DNA from: Moniliophthora roreri
Taxonomy: Eukaryota; Basidiomycota; Agaricomycetes; Agaricales; Marasmiaceae
Direction of reading: 5' to 3'
Length of the DNA stretch: 64,000 bases
NCBI GenBank assembly: GCA_001466705.2
Contig: LATX02000220.1
Location: forward strand, 282,594 to 346,593
This document shows, in pieces, positions 11,850 to 22,669 of this stretch. A program made the position numbers and the translations under genes. The first letter of the stretch is position 1; each line of letters starts with the position of its first letter. The notes under the pieces were generated by a model. It did not search any database. It worked only from the letters and a program-made list of their open reading frames with translations, and was not told where the DNA came from.

Positions 11850-12990
11850 CAACCTTTAACGCTGGCATTGCCATAGGACACAAGCGCCTCTGACGGTTTA
11901 TCGGGAAAGAATCTTATTGGCCTGAAAGAATGCAAAATGACAGTCAACTATTGCTGTAGAGAGTGCCTGCAGAGATGAAAACGCTTTCAGGGTTCGGGTG
12001 AGATCGAAATGAGGTGAATATTTCCGCATTTTCATCTGCCCAAGCTGGTGTCATTTCTGGGTAGAATCAAAATCCCAAGATGCGAATTTAAATAATGGCA
12101 CTCACCACGGCTGATTTGCAAGAGTTTGGCGAATTTGTTGAAAATGTGCCATCTTTATGCACAATAGCCGCACCCACCCAAAATCTAGCAGAATATTGCT
12201 CGAGTTGAGGAGAATTTGACTTGTGTCTTCAGCTCAGTATATGGACTGGTTGGCTGTTGGTTTGAGAGATTTAGTTCATATTATAGGAGTATACACATTC
12301 GTTCGCAGCTTGCGGTAAAGACAACACATGTAAGTATAACCGGGCCCACTCACACCTGTTAGATGGCCTCTGACTTTTAGAGTTGATATTACGACTAGGT
12401 CACTGCAAACCGCGACTTGATTTGGATGGTAACTCGGGGAAAGTGTCCAGGGATGACTCGGGGTCGGAATTCGAGGGCAGGAAATGAGGAATGCGGTGCG
12501 AATGAACCCTGGTTCATGTGGTTCGTGTGGTCCAGCCTGCGTGATTACGAGTCCGAGTTGACGATTCTTCTGCCAATTTTTCCTTATACGGAAGGGATAA
12601 GTGGGTGGGAAAGTTGTGGTCTGATAGATTTCGATAGATCGTTTTGTTTGGTTCGTTCCGCCTCTCATCGTCTGTTAGCCCAGAAAATTACAACACCAGA
12701 AAACGGACTCGTACCTAGGCCTGCCATTGGACCCCAATGGCCCACTGCGGCAAGTGTTACTGTCACGCATAAAGCCAAATACTTACGCTCTTAAATACCG
12801 ACCACGACCGTAAGCTAGACATTTCCTCTTTCTTTTCTTCCACCAACCTTCGCTTACTTGGGGTAAGTGCATCCTAAATTATCGACACTACTTTCTGACT
12901 GATTTTACAGGATCGCTTTTATTATCTTTTCGTATACCTCACGAACACTTTACGACGCGTATGTATCCCCTCCAGATTAGCGCATTTTCA
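11850..12990. other. Intergenic region
   Basis: No gene supported. It separates the divergently read kinase-like gene and GRF protein, so both promoters should lie here. A pyrimidine-rich tract (about 12825-12845) precedes the GRF gene and would suit its 5' leader. The 12417-12794 plus frame has no recognisable motif. Confidence 0.4.
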
Positions 12991-12992
12991 TC

Positions 12993-13558
12993 ATGGCTTG
13001 GTGGATAGTATGTAAATGCAGTGATTGTCCGCCTGGCACGCTCGCTCCTATTCAGGAGGTTCGGTTTGGTCGGGTTATAAACATCGGCCGCCATTTCGGT
13101 AAAGTGAGTATCCTCTTCTGGAGACGGTGAATGTATACTGAAACTACCACTTATAGTGTGACGCAATACATCCAAATGGCACTCGCTGCAGGCTCTGGGA
13201 GTGGACCAACGAGGAGGGCCAGACAGAGGGTACACCTTCTTCCGATCCAAACCAAGCAAATGCGCCGCCTCCATCTCCTACTGGATCTCAGTCCCAGCCT
13301 GCTCACTCACGACCATCTACTCGTCCTGTTGCCGTCTCTCAGACTCGAGAAAAGGGCCCATGTAGTCATGTTGGCTGCCGTCGTCCCAGAAATGGCCTAT
13401 GCTCACATGGGCTATGTCTTGACCACTGTCAGAAAAGCGGCTTGCATTGTGTTGTGGGTGACCACAATGTGCACTTGACGTCAGGCCCCTCTCAACCACC
13501 GCCGCCACCATTTCAATCACCGCCGCCACCGCCACTTCAATCACCGCCGCCACCATAG
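12993..13558 (+). CDS. Small GRF-zinc-finger-like plus Cys/His-cluster protein
   Basis: Two exons, 12993-13103 and 13157-13558 (53-nt intron GTGAGT...TATAG), give a 170-residue protein. The N-terminal 60 residues look like a GRF-type zinc ribbon: CKCSDC, then VINIGRHFGKCD with the N-x-GR-x-F-x-x-C signature, then CRLWEW. A Ser/Pro/Gln linker leads to a second Cys/His cluster (CSHVGCRRPRNGLC, then LCLDHC and LHC). The C-terminus is a short PPPPP/FQS repeat. GRF fingers bind nucleic acid in known families, so a DNA- or RNA-binding role is plausible but inferred. The ATG is the first one in frame with the GRF motif. Similar two-module proteins occur in mushroom genomes; no specific function is known to me. 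Confidence 0.65.
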
Positions 13559-13689
13559 TCGATCAGAAAAAAAAAATGAAGATATGTGCCATTTTTGGTA
13601 GACTCGTACCCATTCCCATTCGGCATTTAGGGCAGGCTGTTATTTAATGGTATCACCGCATTTAAAACATACGACCACCATTGACGTGG

Positions 13690-14980
13690 CAGTCCCCTCA
13701 TTTACGCCGTTTCCTCTTCGTCCTTGTCTCCTCGCATGATTGACAAGTCCACCTTGAGCCAGAAAATGGAACACCCACTCAGGCCATATGAAACTGACAG
13801 CATGTGAGTGCTAACGACGAACATAATTTGGAAAGCATGCCACTCACGTATCTGGCTTCACAGCTGGGATTTTTGCATGCAATAATCTTATCGTCCTCGT
13901 CTGCAGCCTCCTCAGCTGTTATATGAAGACCACAGGTGCACTCCCGTAACAGCTGATCGACATTTCGTGCTCTACGCAACCTCCCGGTCACTTGGCCTTC
14001 TACTTGCTCAGAAAATGGAATAATGAGGGTTAGGTTCACAGCCGTGAGTTGCGGTGCGCTTTCGTCTGACGCTCTATTGATCAGTATGGCCCACCTCCTT
14101 TACAGACTCACATACCTTCAGGTTCCGCAGACTGGCTTTCCCGCTCAACGTTGACATCAATATCCTCCTTCTCAGGATCCGATTCGACACCTTCAATCTC
14201 ACTTTCCGATTCGCTTTCCTGTGTTGTAGTTTCTTCGGGCGTAGAGAAAAATGTCGGAATATGAAATTACACCGANAAGTTGGGAGCTATGCGCTTCAGA
14301 AATTACCAGTGCGTCTTTTTGCTGTCCTATAGACTTCGCTGATTTTCTCGGCTTCTTGTGTCGCGTAGTCCAGACTGTGAGGAGGGGAGCATTTTCGACT
14401 TCCGTCACTTTGGAGTCCTCCGGGTACAAAGTCGGCGATTGATTAGGATGCTTCTTCCGGAAGTGGGCAATCATCAGGTATCTCCAGAATTGCTGGAGCA
14501 CCCTGCGGACCGAAAGGACATAGATTAGGTACGTTACGACACGGACCTTGATGCCGTTGCCTCGTTTGCCACCTTGTACTAGAAATTCAACACCTTGCCT
14601 CCACAGTGTGAACGTTTGCGGTCAATGCACCTTCTCCTTTCAAGTTGTCCAGATAGTCGGAGGCGTAGCCCACATGGATCGTGGTCTTCGTTCATCTGGG
14701 AATCGTGTCATATGCGCGCTGCCATCTGCTCTATGATGCGCTGATTCACTTGGGAAGCGAAACTGCATGGTGACAGCTTGGACACATAACAGTGCCTGCA
14801 TCAATCACTGAGCGTTCTTTCCCGTCTGCTCCATAGACAAAACATGCTTTCCCTGGATCCATTAATGGTGAGATTCTATCTATGCCTAGTGAAATCAATA
14901 TACTCACCGTTGCGCTCGCAATAGGGGAGGTGCGCGGCACTGTTGGGATTGCCTTTCCATCGTCATCGGTCACTCCCTGC
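13690..14980 (-). pseudogene. Degenerate PHD-finger gene
   Basis: On the minus strand several exon-like pieces are separated by intron-like gaps. The C-terminal piece is a PHD finger: CTCGLHI (13920-13940 region), CKNPSCEARY, a GTGAGT...TGTCAG intron, FHMA, then WTCQSC and a basic tail (TRTKRKRRK). The codon after FHMA is TGA (13779-13781) where the PHD pattern expects a zinc-binding Cys. Upstream pieces include HFRKKHPNQSPTLYPE, with a zinc-finger-like H-x4-H, and KACFVYGADGKERSVIDAG followed by CPSCHH. These cannot be joined in one frame, and an N (14276) falls inside. PHD fingers read histone tails; this copy is probably dead or mis-assembled. Confidence 0.45.
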
Positions 14981-14989
14981 AGTAGAGAA

Positions 14990-16660
14990 ACTCCTTGGTA
15001 TCGTATCGTATGATACGGTATGAAACCGGTTACGTACCCACCGCAGGCGACGAAGAATTCTGATTCGATACAGTATTATATGTATCAAACATGTACTAAA
15101 GGCAGGTATACTAAAACTGTATGAACACATCAAAGAGTAAACTCATCAATGTTATAGGACTCCTCGGTCCACTTTTTTTTAGTAGCGTGTGGAACTTTGG
15201 AAGGTATGTAGGGCAATAGCGGGTAGCATGGGAGCGGTCTTCTTGCCGTCATGTCGATCGCCAAGTTGATCAACATAGTCTTCGATTTCTATGCGGCTTC
15301 CTCCACGGATGTCAAATGTGATACTTTTCATCTTCGGCAGGGTCAAGCTACACATAGCCCTCTTGCGTGAGAGCCATATTGAGTGTCAGGCAAACGGCGA
15401 AAGTCGGGATTCCGATTCAAGCGTGAAATTGTCTGATCAGTTGAAGGTAATAATGGAAAAAATAAGTTCGATACCGTTTCATACCGCAACTTTTAGGAGA
15501 TCCTTATATGGAACGTATCACAACAGGGTATTATGCTACAATTGCAAGACATGGTATGGACTAATCATGTATGCACTGGAGCGGCGGGGTTTTCGCGTTC
15601 GTGTTATCGGTCCATGTAGGTGATAATGTATGATATCGTAGTGTTCTGTGATGTGGAGTGTTCTTGATGCTAAGCTACCCTCATCATTGGTAATGGCGAC
15701 AAGAACTGCAACCGTAGGGATAGTCCGCCTTAGGTAGCTGCCTGCCAGTGCCAGAGTCAATGCAAAGGAAGAAAGAGGCATAATAGGACTCACGGAACGG
15801 GAAGGTAGTGGTATCGTTGCTTGTATTTGCAGGATGGCTCTTTGCATTCGACCTCGAGAAGGCAATAGCGCTTAGACAAGCTAAAGCGTTGATAGATAGA
15901 AAACACACCACTTTGTCTGCGGCATCAGGCCTTCGGATGTCGTGACCGCAAATGTATCGGACGATGTCAAGAAGGATATAGCACATTATTGAATCTGAGG
16001 ACTTGTGAGCCACGAGGCAGGTAATTGAGACGAGAAGCTCACCTTGCTGTACAGACAGACTGGAGCTGAGGGGTTTGGAAGTGTTATTGCTCTCTAAATC
16101 GCTCTCCAACTTCACGAAGGAAGTAATGAGGAAGGGGGCGGGAAGGATAGGCGAAAGGAACTGAGGGCCAAGTAAGATGGTGGTCCCAGAAAGATGGTGG
16201 TCCCCAAGGAAAGCAGCTTTGGGGCACAGCGGCATAAATGTCCGTTCCAAGCCACGCGGCTCGCTTATCTTCGTTCTCTATCAGCTTTACTCCACAAATT
16301 CAATTCCTGTACCGGCGGGCAGTGGGAATTGGATGCAACTCATGAGTAAAGCTGCTTGTAGAGGCCTTTGCCATGACGCCCACACATCCATACACCTTTC
16401 GCACCTTTCGGCTTGGGGTGTACTTTCGACTTGGGTTGTTGTTTCGGCTTTTGGGGTACTCTTGATCATGCATCCTTGATGTTCTTGAGACTGAAACGTT
16501 CTTGGGACTGGACTCCGGTTCTGAGTGCTTATGTGATGGTTACCAAATTTGTTATTTTGACGACGAGCAGAAGATTGATCGGGCACGCTACATGATGGTC
16601 AACGGGTCATCGGATTATTCCTGAAGAGCGAAACGACATATACACACCTCTAAATCAATG
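14990..16660. other. Region without a recognised gene
   Basis: The largest frame is 188 codons on the minus strand (15684-16250), with no motif I recognise; it could be chance or a chimera of exons and introns. Short inverted similarity exists between GATACGGTATGAAACCGG (15014-15035 region) and GATACCGTTTCATACCG (15470-15486), too short to define an element. Confidence 0.35.
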
Positions 16661-16662
16661 GC

Positions 16663-16872
16663 GTGTTTCTGAGAATCAAGTCGCCGCCTGGGGAAGGATA
16701 TCGAACTCCAAACGTTGACCCGTTTCTGCTTCAAGCTTCAAGTTCGGCGCCCCAATTTGCTGTTGAAACTAGTCCGAGCCAGCCTGAACCCAAGCCTGAA
16801 CCCGAGCCCGAGCCGGAGCCCCCCGCCCAGAACGAACCAAGGACGAACGAACCCATCACCGTACGATTTTGA
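16663..16872 (+). CDS. Possible exon with Pro-Glu repeats
   Basis: A 69-codon frame with a PEPEPEPEPE stretch (DNA repeat of GAGCCC/GAACCC at about 16779-16833). It could be an exon of an unknown gene or simply a microsatellite with an open frame. No splice partner was identified. Confidence 0.2.
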   Translation: MFLRIKSPPGEGYRTPNVDPFLLQASSSAPQFAVETSPSQPEPKPEPEPEPEPPAQNEPRTNEPITVRF

Positions 16873-17081
16873 GACGGGATAAAACGTCGCTCAGGTTCGG
16901 GCGCTGAGTTGGCCAAACCTTCGTACCGAGGATTTCTCGAGCTCATGGTGGGCTCGCGATCGGTGATGGCATCATGTCTGACATCTGGATCTGAGATGAT
17001 AGACTGTTGGCGGTATAGTTAATGTATTTGTCGCGTCGATGTATCCATCCGTCTATGCGAAAGCAAACTCTCCCCATCACC

Positions 17082-17860
17082 TCAACAACTCCTAAAACGG
17101 TCTCCTTCATTAACAGTATAATGCCAAAGATACTCCGTCCACCCCTCCATTACCCCTGCCCTGGTCGTAAAACGCAAGCAATCCCCTGTCGCATGTGCGT
17201 CTGGTCTCGACCTCGCCGGTGTATCAATGCCCAGGTAACGTATATACCGATCGTTTTGCACAATGCTCTACGCCAAGTCAATCCTAGCGCGGTAAGGTAA
17301 GAAAAGATACGTACTCCAAAGACCTGATTAAACTCCCATACCCGACCCCAGTTGAACCAGCCCCATATCATTGCCTGAGCCTCCTTCCATGGTTCGCGAC
17401 GCGAATGACAATCTTCATGCCCGAGTCAATAAGCGCGGACCAGAGTTTGCCTCTTTCTTCGCCCCGCAGTTGCGACGACACCCATATCGGAGTTGATAGT
17501 ATCTTGGGAAGCCCAGTGGTCCATCACTTGGCGGAAGAACGCGATAACACCATCAATTCCATATCCTTCGTCCGCTTTAGATTCGTCCCGATACCCACTA
17601 AAGAGTGTCGTCGTCCAGTGTCCGCCGGTACTAACCACCAAAGTAGCGTAGTTGGCGTCTGGAAGTGGACGAGTGAACAACTCGTTAGAGAGGTAGTAGG
17701 AAGGGGAGAGTGTCCATGCCGCTTCGTCGCTGAACAGTTTGAACTCGCGACCTTGATCCGGGTGCTAACCTCCGAGAACGAGCCAACCATCTTCCTCAAC
17801 TATACACGCTTCCTCGTCGTTAGGTACATACCCATTTATACGACTGAGCGCGGGGAAAAC
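17082..17860 (-). pseudogene. PC-esterase / SGNH-like acylesterase, disabled copy
   Basis: Minus-strand sequence preserves the C-terminal half of a fungal PC-esterase-like (SGNH/GDSL-related) protein. In order: EEDGWLVLGG, EFKLFSDEAAWTLSPSYYL, VVSTGGHWTTTLFSGYRDE, GIDGVIAFFRQVMDHWA, GHEDCHSRREPWKEA and WFNWGRVWEFNQVFG. A 47-nt intron (17268-17314) follows, then YLGIDTPARSRPDAHATGDC, MEGWTEYLWHY and a stop at 17082. The D-A-H triad region near the C-terminus is intact. Two in-frame stops interrupt it: TAG after LVLGG and TGA at 17426-17428, where the family has a Leu. The N-terminal half with the GDS nucleophile block is missing; the sequence meets the dispersed repeat at about 17860. Confidence 0.7.
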
Positions 17861-17865
17861 GATTC

Positions 17866-18125
17866 CATTGGTCTTCTCTGTCAGACGCGAGATGCCAATA
17901 GAATTCTCGAGAGGAAGCGCAGCCTTCGAAGCCGGAAAGAAAGGAGGGCATCGTCCGAGTGTGTCATCGCAGTTTTATCCGTGCGAGGTGCGTATTGCCA
18001 GGTGCCGTGTGAGTATGCAGGGTAGCGAACAGCTCCACAAGCTTCATCTCAGTTTTATGGCATGTAAGATGGAAGATGGCAAGCCATATATAACGAGTCG
18101 ACGAAGGATTCGGGATTCGAGTCAG
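17866..18125 (+). repeat. Dispersed repeat, copy 2
   Basis: Diverged second copy of 604-1062, lacking about 180 internal bases. It directly abuts the truncated end of the PC-esterase pseudogene, so insertion of this repeat may have removed that gene's 5' half. Confidence 0.6.
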
Positions 18126-18129
18126 AGAA

Positions 18130-19110
18130 TATTAAATGAAGATTAATATGTACCAACGGTTTGACTTGATTAATGATTGCTCAGCGCACCCGAGAAAGAA
18201 ACGGCCATCATGGAGACGGTGAGTCCCATCCGTCCTTTACAATACGAAATATCCATTCTCTTGAGCCTTCCATGCCTCAATGACACGCGCCCATGTACTA
18301 AGGTCCCGATCCTCCCGCGACTTTGGCTATCGCCATATAGGGTGGAAAATACGACTATCCACGGCGTTCCCAGGAACACCATTCTGACTGGGAGAATCGA
18401 ATAACGTCCGAATTCAGGGAAAACAATATACGAGTCACAAGAGAAGAGCAATTTCGTCTCCCGCCCTTGGCATACAATATGCTCCTGACTAACCATAAGA
18501 AATATGGATGAAAAGCAATGCCAAAAACTTTGGTGAGAGATACTTGAAAAGAAGAGTCGAGACAATCCTCGAGTCAAGCGGGAGGAGTGGGGATTTAGTG
18601 ATAGTCGGTTACGAAATTAACATCGGAGGGTCTAGTCACTCGAGCGGCGCCAGATGCGCCCGGTGCATAAGTGCATTCTACTTCTCATTATTAGACAAAG
18701 TTTCTACAAATTGAGGTTGATTCAGCACACTGGAGCACGGGTGTCATCGGGAGGCTGAAGATATATATTCAGGACTACTACATACATATAGAATGGCACT
18801 ATACCTTACGACTACAACCTGCTCTACATCATATCCTTCATGGCACTACTTGTACCAGCAGCTTAAGGGTTGAGACATATCAGTAATAGAAGGCTTCGTA
18901 GAGTAAAATTGCATACCGGCAGCATCAGGTATTACACCACCAACCCAGTAAGGGATGCCATCAGTATGGGACCAAAGTTACTGTGCTATGCCGCTGGTAG
19001 GACGTGACATGTACCTAGCGACGTACATAAAATCAAAATAAAATATAATTCACTAACCCGATGAGATCCCCCCACCCGAGAGGCCTCTGAAGTTATCCTG
19101 GAAGTGATTC
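18130..19110. other. Region without a recognised gene
   Basis: Both strands carry overlapping open frames up to 135 codons (18170-18577, minus) with no motif I can name. The 18720-19080 part has only very short frames. Confidence 0.35.
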
Positions 19111-19203
19111 CTGCACTTTGGTACCAAATCTGACATGGGAGACAGTCGGGACGCCGATTTCAAGTTATAGCATCTTTCTCCAGGGGCTGGACGTACGGTC
19201 AAT

Positions 19204-19856
19204 TCACACGTGGATCANAATATCTCTGGATGTATACGTAGAGTCGCCGATGATTGTCAGCGACTCTAGCAGAGGCATTGTGCTAGGGAATCGGATAGTT
19301 CGATGGGGCAATTTTAACGTTGCATGTTTCCATCGGGAACCGTGCTTGACAAGTTCGGCCAACGCATGGTCATCCACGCCAAACAAAGGACGGGGGGACA
19401 GTGTGAGAGTATTGAAATCGATGCAAAGGGGTTGTGTTTGGGATTTCTCGAGACAAAATTCGGTGAAAGCAAGGACCCGCTGGGCATCAGCCCTCTCTCT
19501 ACAGGCTGTAAAATGCACACGAATGTTGGTCCATAGCGTAGGTTCCGATAATGCCAACGATCTCCAACGAGCGCAGACGTGGCTAAGAATGAGGATAATG
19601 TGGCAGCTTGGTTGAGCTGCGTGGTGTCCCAGCGGCTTGGCGGTGGGACTCTCGCACATGAGGAAAATCCGCAGCAGTAACTCGGGCGGCAGGGTGCGAA
19701 TCAACGACCTCGATATCCCCTCCACACGCTTCTTCAAGACGCATAACGCAGCTCGCCTCCTGTCTAACTGCGCTAGTACTGAACGCAACGAATTGAGCAC
19801 GGTATCGCTTCACCGATGAAAGTTTCAATCATGGATCGTTCGTCATCTGGGCAGAT
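19204..19856 (-). pseudogene. F-box/LRR-type protein, fragment
   Basis: The minus strand reads LRSVLAQLDRRRAALCVLKK (a coiled-coil lead-in), then RTLPPELLLRIFLMC (F-box core), SHVCARWRSLALSEPTLWTN (the W-R-x-x-A...P-x-L-W motif), and FNTLTLSPRPL, leading toward a leucine-rich region. These are hallmarks of mushroom F-box proteins, which recruit substrates to SCF ubiquitin ligases. The coiled-coil lead-in PDDERSMIETFIGEA lies just upstream but one frame off. The frame stops immediately after the N at 19218, so the C-terminal LRR part is absent or hidden by a gap. Confidence 0.6.
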
Positions 19857-19869
19857 ATAGTTTTTAGCC

Positions 19870-20630
19870 GAGGTAACGGTCTGAATCCTTCCCGTTCTTC
19901 CACGAAATGATTCCTGCTTACATGTTTATATCCGGAATCCACGGTTTCAGAACCAAGGCATCTGTCTCGCTCGACGCATTTTACTCCATGCTATGGCACC
20001 CCTGCGAACTTCTAAGCTGCAAACCAACCCCTCTGCATCGCACAACCATGTCGGAAAAACCATTTTCCGGCTTGTAGACCCATCCTTCGGTGATTTGCTA
20101 CGACAAGAGCGAGGCACATCAGAAAGCCCTCATCCTCCTTCAATTGTTTGGGTTCGTATCGCCGGATACCTTTCTACAGGATTGACTTGATATGGTGAGT
20201 CCCGAGGAACCCGTACCCTAAGAGAACCTAGTCAACGCCACCGCAAACGTCGACGCAAAGGTAAACGTACTAGACTTCCTGTACCATGCACGCGATAATG
20301 GAACCGTTACTTGATCCGTATACTGCCAGAGACGAAGGATGTCGCGCATTCGTATTCGCCAAGATTCGCTGTTGAGCGGAAGACCAAGTGTGAGGAAACG
20401 AAGGATGAAGGTTCGAGTTGAAACGCGTACGAATTTGTTCCAACCGATCCGTCCATGGAGGGCTATGATCTTGATTCCTGTGTATCAACTTTTGAAAGAC
20501 TGTTGTGGCATCTTATTCCGCAGTAGAATACACCAACGTTCCGTTCATGTTGGAGATAGCACCAGCATATTGTATAACATCCTACCCTGTGCTTTCGAGG
20601 CACAGGTCAATCATGTTGTCAAAAGGAAGT
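19870..20630. other. Region without a recognised gene
   Basis: Short frames on both strands (65 codons at 19993-20190 plus, 110 codons at 20339-20671 plus, 72 codons at 20270-20488 minus). None carries a motif. Some minus-strand pieces may be 3' exons of the 20902 reading frame. Confidence 0.3.
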
Positions 20631-20689
20631 GCGTTCTAAGTATGTTGCGTCAGCTTCGAAGATACAAATGATGAACAGTACTCACGGGT

Positions 20690-20902
20690 TGAAGCCAGAC
20701 CAAAAAGTATACCCACTGACCCATCTGCACCTGCGCCTGCGCTTTCCGCTAACCTTGTAGCAGTGTCCAAAGCGGCAAAGTCAATCTGACCGTCTGCTAC
20801 CCAAGAGTCATTGATGACGCCGTAAGCACGTTTGACGAGAGGAGGCGAGGCAGAAGCAGAGTGGAACGCGAGGGGTGCAGGGCCCAAGAGTAGTTGAAAC
20901 AT
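20690..20902 (-). CDS. First exon of an unknown, possibly secreted protein
   Basis: The minus frame starting at 20902 begins MFQLLLGPAPLAFHSASASP, hydrophobic with an Ala/Ser cleavage-like region, so a signal peptide is possible. It is followed by a Lys-Arg and NDSWVADGQIDFAALDTA. A GTGAGT splice donor follows the codons for GLAST at about 20690, so more exons probably lie to the left. I do not recognise the family. Confidence 0.3.
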
Positions 20903-21571
20903 TCTTTGTAGGTGGCTTGGTATGATGACTTGCTTTCTTCCATATAGCAGCTTTCTGGTTATCTTCTGGCCGCAAAGAGAGCATCTAGGCTTTAATTGAT
21001 GGGTAGCAGGCTATGTGAATCCTGTATTTGCCTGAAATCAGCTATCAAGCGCCAAAGGTTCTAAGCAGAGGATGTCGTACCTGACCCCAATCACATTACT
21101 CCAGACTGAACCTCACCACAAACGCCGAGCTGGAAGCTGCTAAAATTCCAAGTTTTGGGCTGCCTATGGTGGTCTCTCCCCGACGAAAACATGCTCCCTC
21201 AGTCTCGTTATTCGGCGCCCCAACGAAGAATACCTCAAGTGCTGTATCGAGTGCTGTACAAAGTCTTAGCACGAATTTCGGACGGTCTTTTTCGGATTTG
21301 CAGGTTCAAGACTTGAGGATAGAGACAAACATCGCATGCAGGGAATCAATAGGCCAAGGCATCTGTCCAGCATTTCTCCCAGCGACGACGGCAAGCGATG
21401 TACATGTTTTCCATCGTCACATAACGGACGGTTACACTGACAGGCCTACGGCATCCCCTTCCCTGGCTTCTAAGCAGTATTACTCTCGAGTTTGGGGCCT
21501 TTTAACCGCCCACAACTATATATCAACCCTCACTACACCGAGTCTTCTACACCGCAATCAATCAACCACTC

Positions 21572-22660
21572 ATGTCCTCTCGTCCGTTCAAAATCGCCAT
21601 CCCAGACGAATCTCTCGAACTCTTGAAAAAGAAACTCGAGCTTACGCGCCTCCCGGACGAGATTGATGAAGCGGGGTGGGATTATGGTGCACCTCTCGCA
21701 GATATCCGTCGGCTTGTATCCAGATGGAAAGATGGGTATGACTGGAGGAAACACGAGAAGGCTTTGAACGAGGAGATGCCTCAGTTTACGCGACCTGTTG
21801 AAGTTGAGGGGCATGGAGTATTGGATATACATTATGTGCATAAGGAGAGTAGGGTGCAGGGCGCGATCCCCTTGCTGTTCGTTCACGGATGTGCGTGTCT
21901 ATGTCTAGCTTTCATTCGTGCAACAATAATCTGACGGACGGACGCGCAGGGCCGGGAAGTTTCATCGAAGTGAGAAAGATCCTGCCATTGTTAACTGCAG
22001 AAGAACCCGGACAACCGAGTTTTCACGTCGTTGCGCTCGGATTACCTGGATATGGATTCTCTGAGGGTACGAAGAAGAAGGGGTTCAACTTGTCGAAATA
22101 TGCAGAGGTACGTGTGTTTGAACAAGTCTTCTAATCGGCTCAGGACTGATGAAGTGCTCTAGGTTGGACACAAGCTGATGCAAGCCCTGGGGTACGAGGA
22201 GTATGGTACGTCAACTCCCGATGAGCTGTTCATCCTGAAACCATGTACTGACATTGTACCTGTCTCAGTTACCCAAGGCGGTGACTGGGGATCTATAGTG
22301 CGTCGGTCGTGTCTCATAACCCTTTTCTCGACATTCATTCACTGACTCTATTACGCTAGATTACACGTGTAATGGCATCTGAATACGGAGGCAAACACGT
22401 CAAAGCCTGGCACACCAACATGCCGTGCGTCTCACTTACCCTGAGATCTATATCACTGTTCACACATCTCACTCCAATAGTGTCGCTGGACCTCCACCCA
22501 ACGACGACCCATCAAAATACGACGCGGAAGACCTCAAAGCCCTCGAACGATCCAAATGGTTCCAGAATAAAGGAATGGGATACTTCAAACAGCAATCTAC
22601 ACAACCCCAAACTATAGGCTACAATCTAGCCGACTCGCCAGTCGGCCTCCTCGCGTGGAT
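21572..22660 (+). CDS. Epoxide hydrolase (alpha/beta-hydrolase), C-terminally truncated
   Basis: Microsomal-type fungal epoxide hydrolase, which opens epoxides through an Asp nucleophile. Exons: 21572-21890, 21950-22107, 22163-22205, 22269-22297, 22360-22424, and 22481 to about 22660; all introns are GT...AG. Key motifs: the N-terminal EHN lid (FKIAIPDESLELLKKKLELT; RLPDEIDEAGWDYG), the oxyanion-hole motif HGWPGSF across the first junction, GLPGYGFSEG, and TQGGDWGS with the nucleophile Asp, followed by AWHTNMP. The alignment with the family is clean to DSPVGLLAWIY, then breaks at about 22660. The DYPWTD-like lid segment and the catalytic GGHFAA-type His are not found, so this gene is likely inactive or chimeric. 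The next 200 bp are open but unlike the family. Confidence 0.8.
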
Positions 22661-22669
22661 TTATTCTTT

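Noticed and set aside
15000..15490. A possible 490-bp MITE with GATACGGTATGAAACC ends
   Set aside because: The inverted similarity is only about 15 bases, the left copy is also partly self-palindromic, and no target duplication is seen.
15684..16250. 188-codon minus-strand frame as a gene
   Set aside because: No recognisable motif, no splice support, and other frames are open across much of it.
17426..17860. The two stops in the PC-esterase-like gene as introns
   Set aside because: Reading through both stops keeps the family alignment without a gap, and no GT...AG pair around either removes it in frame.
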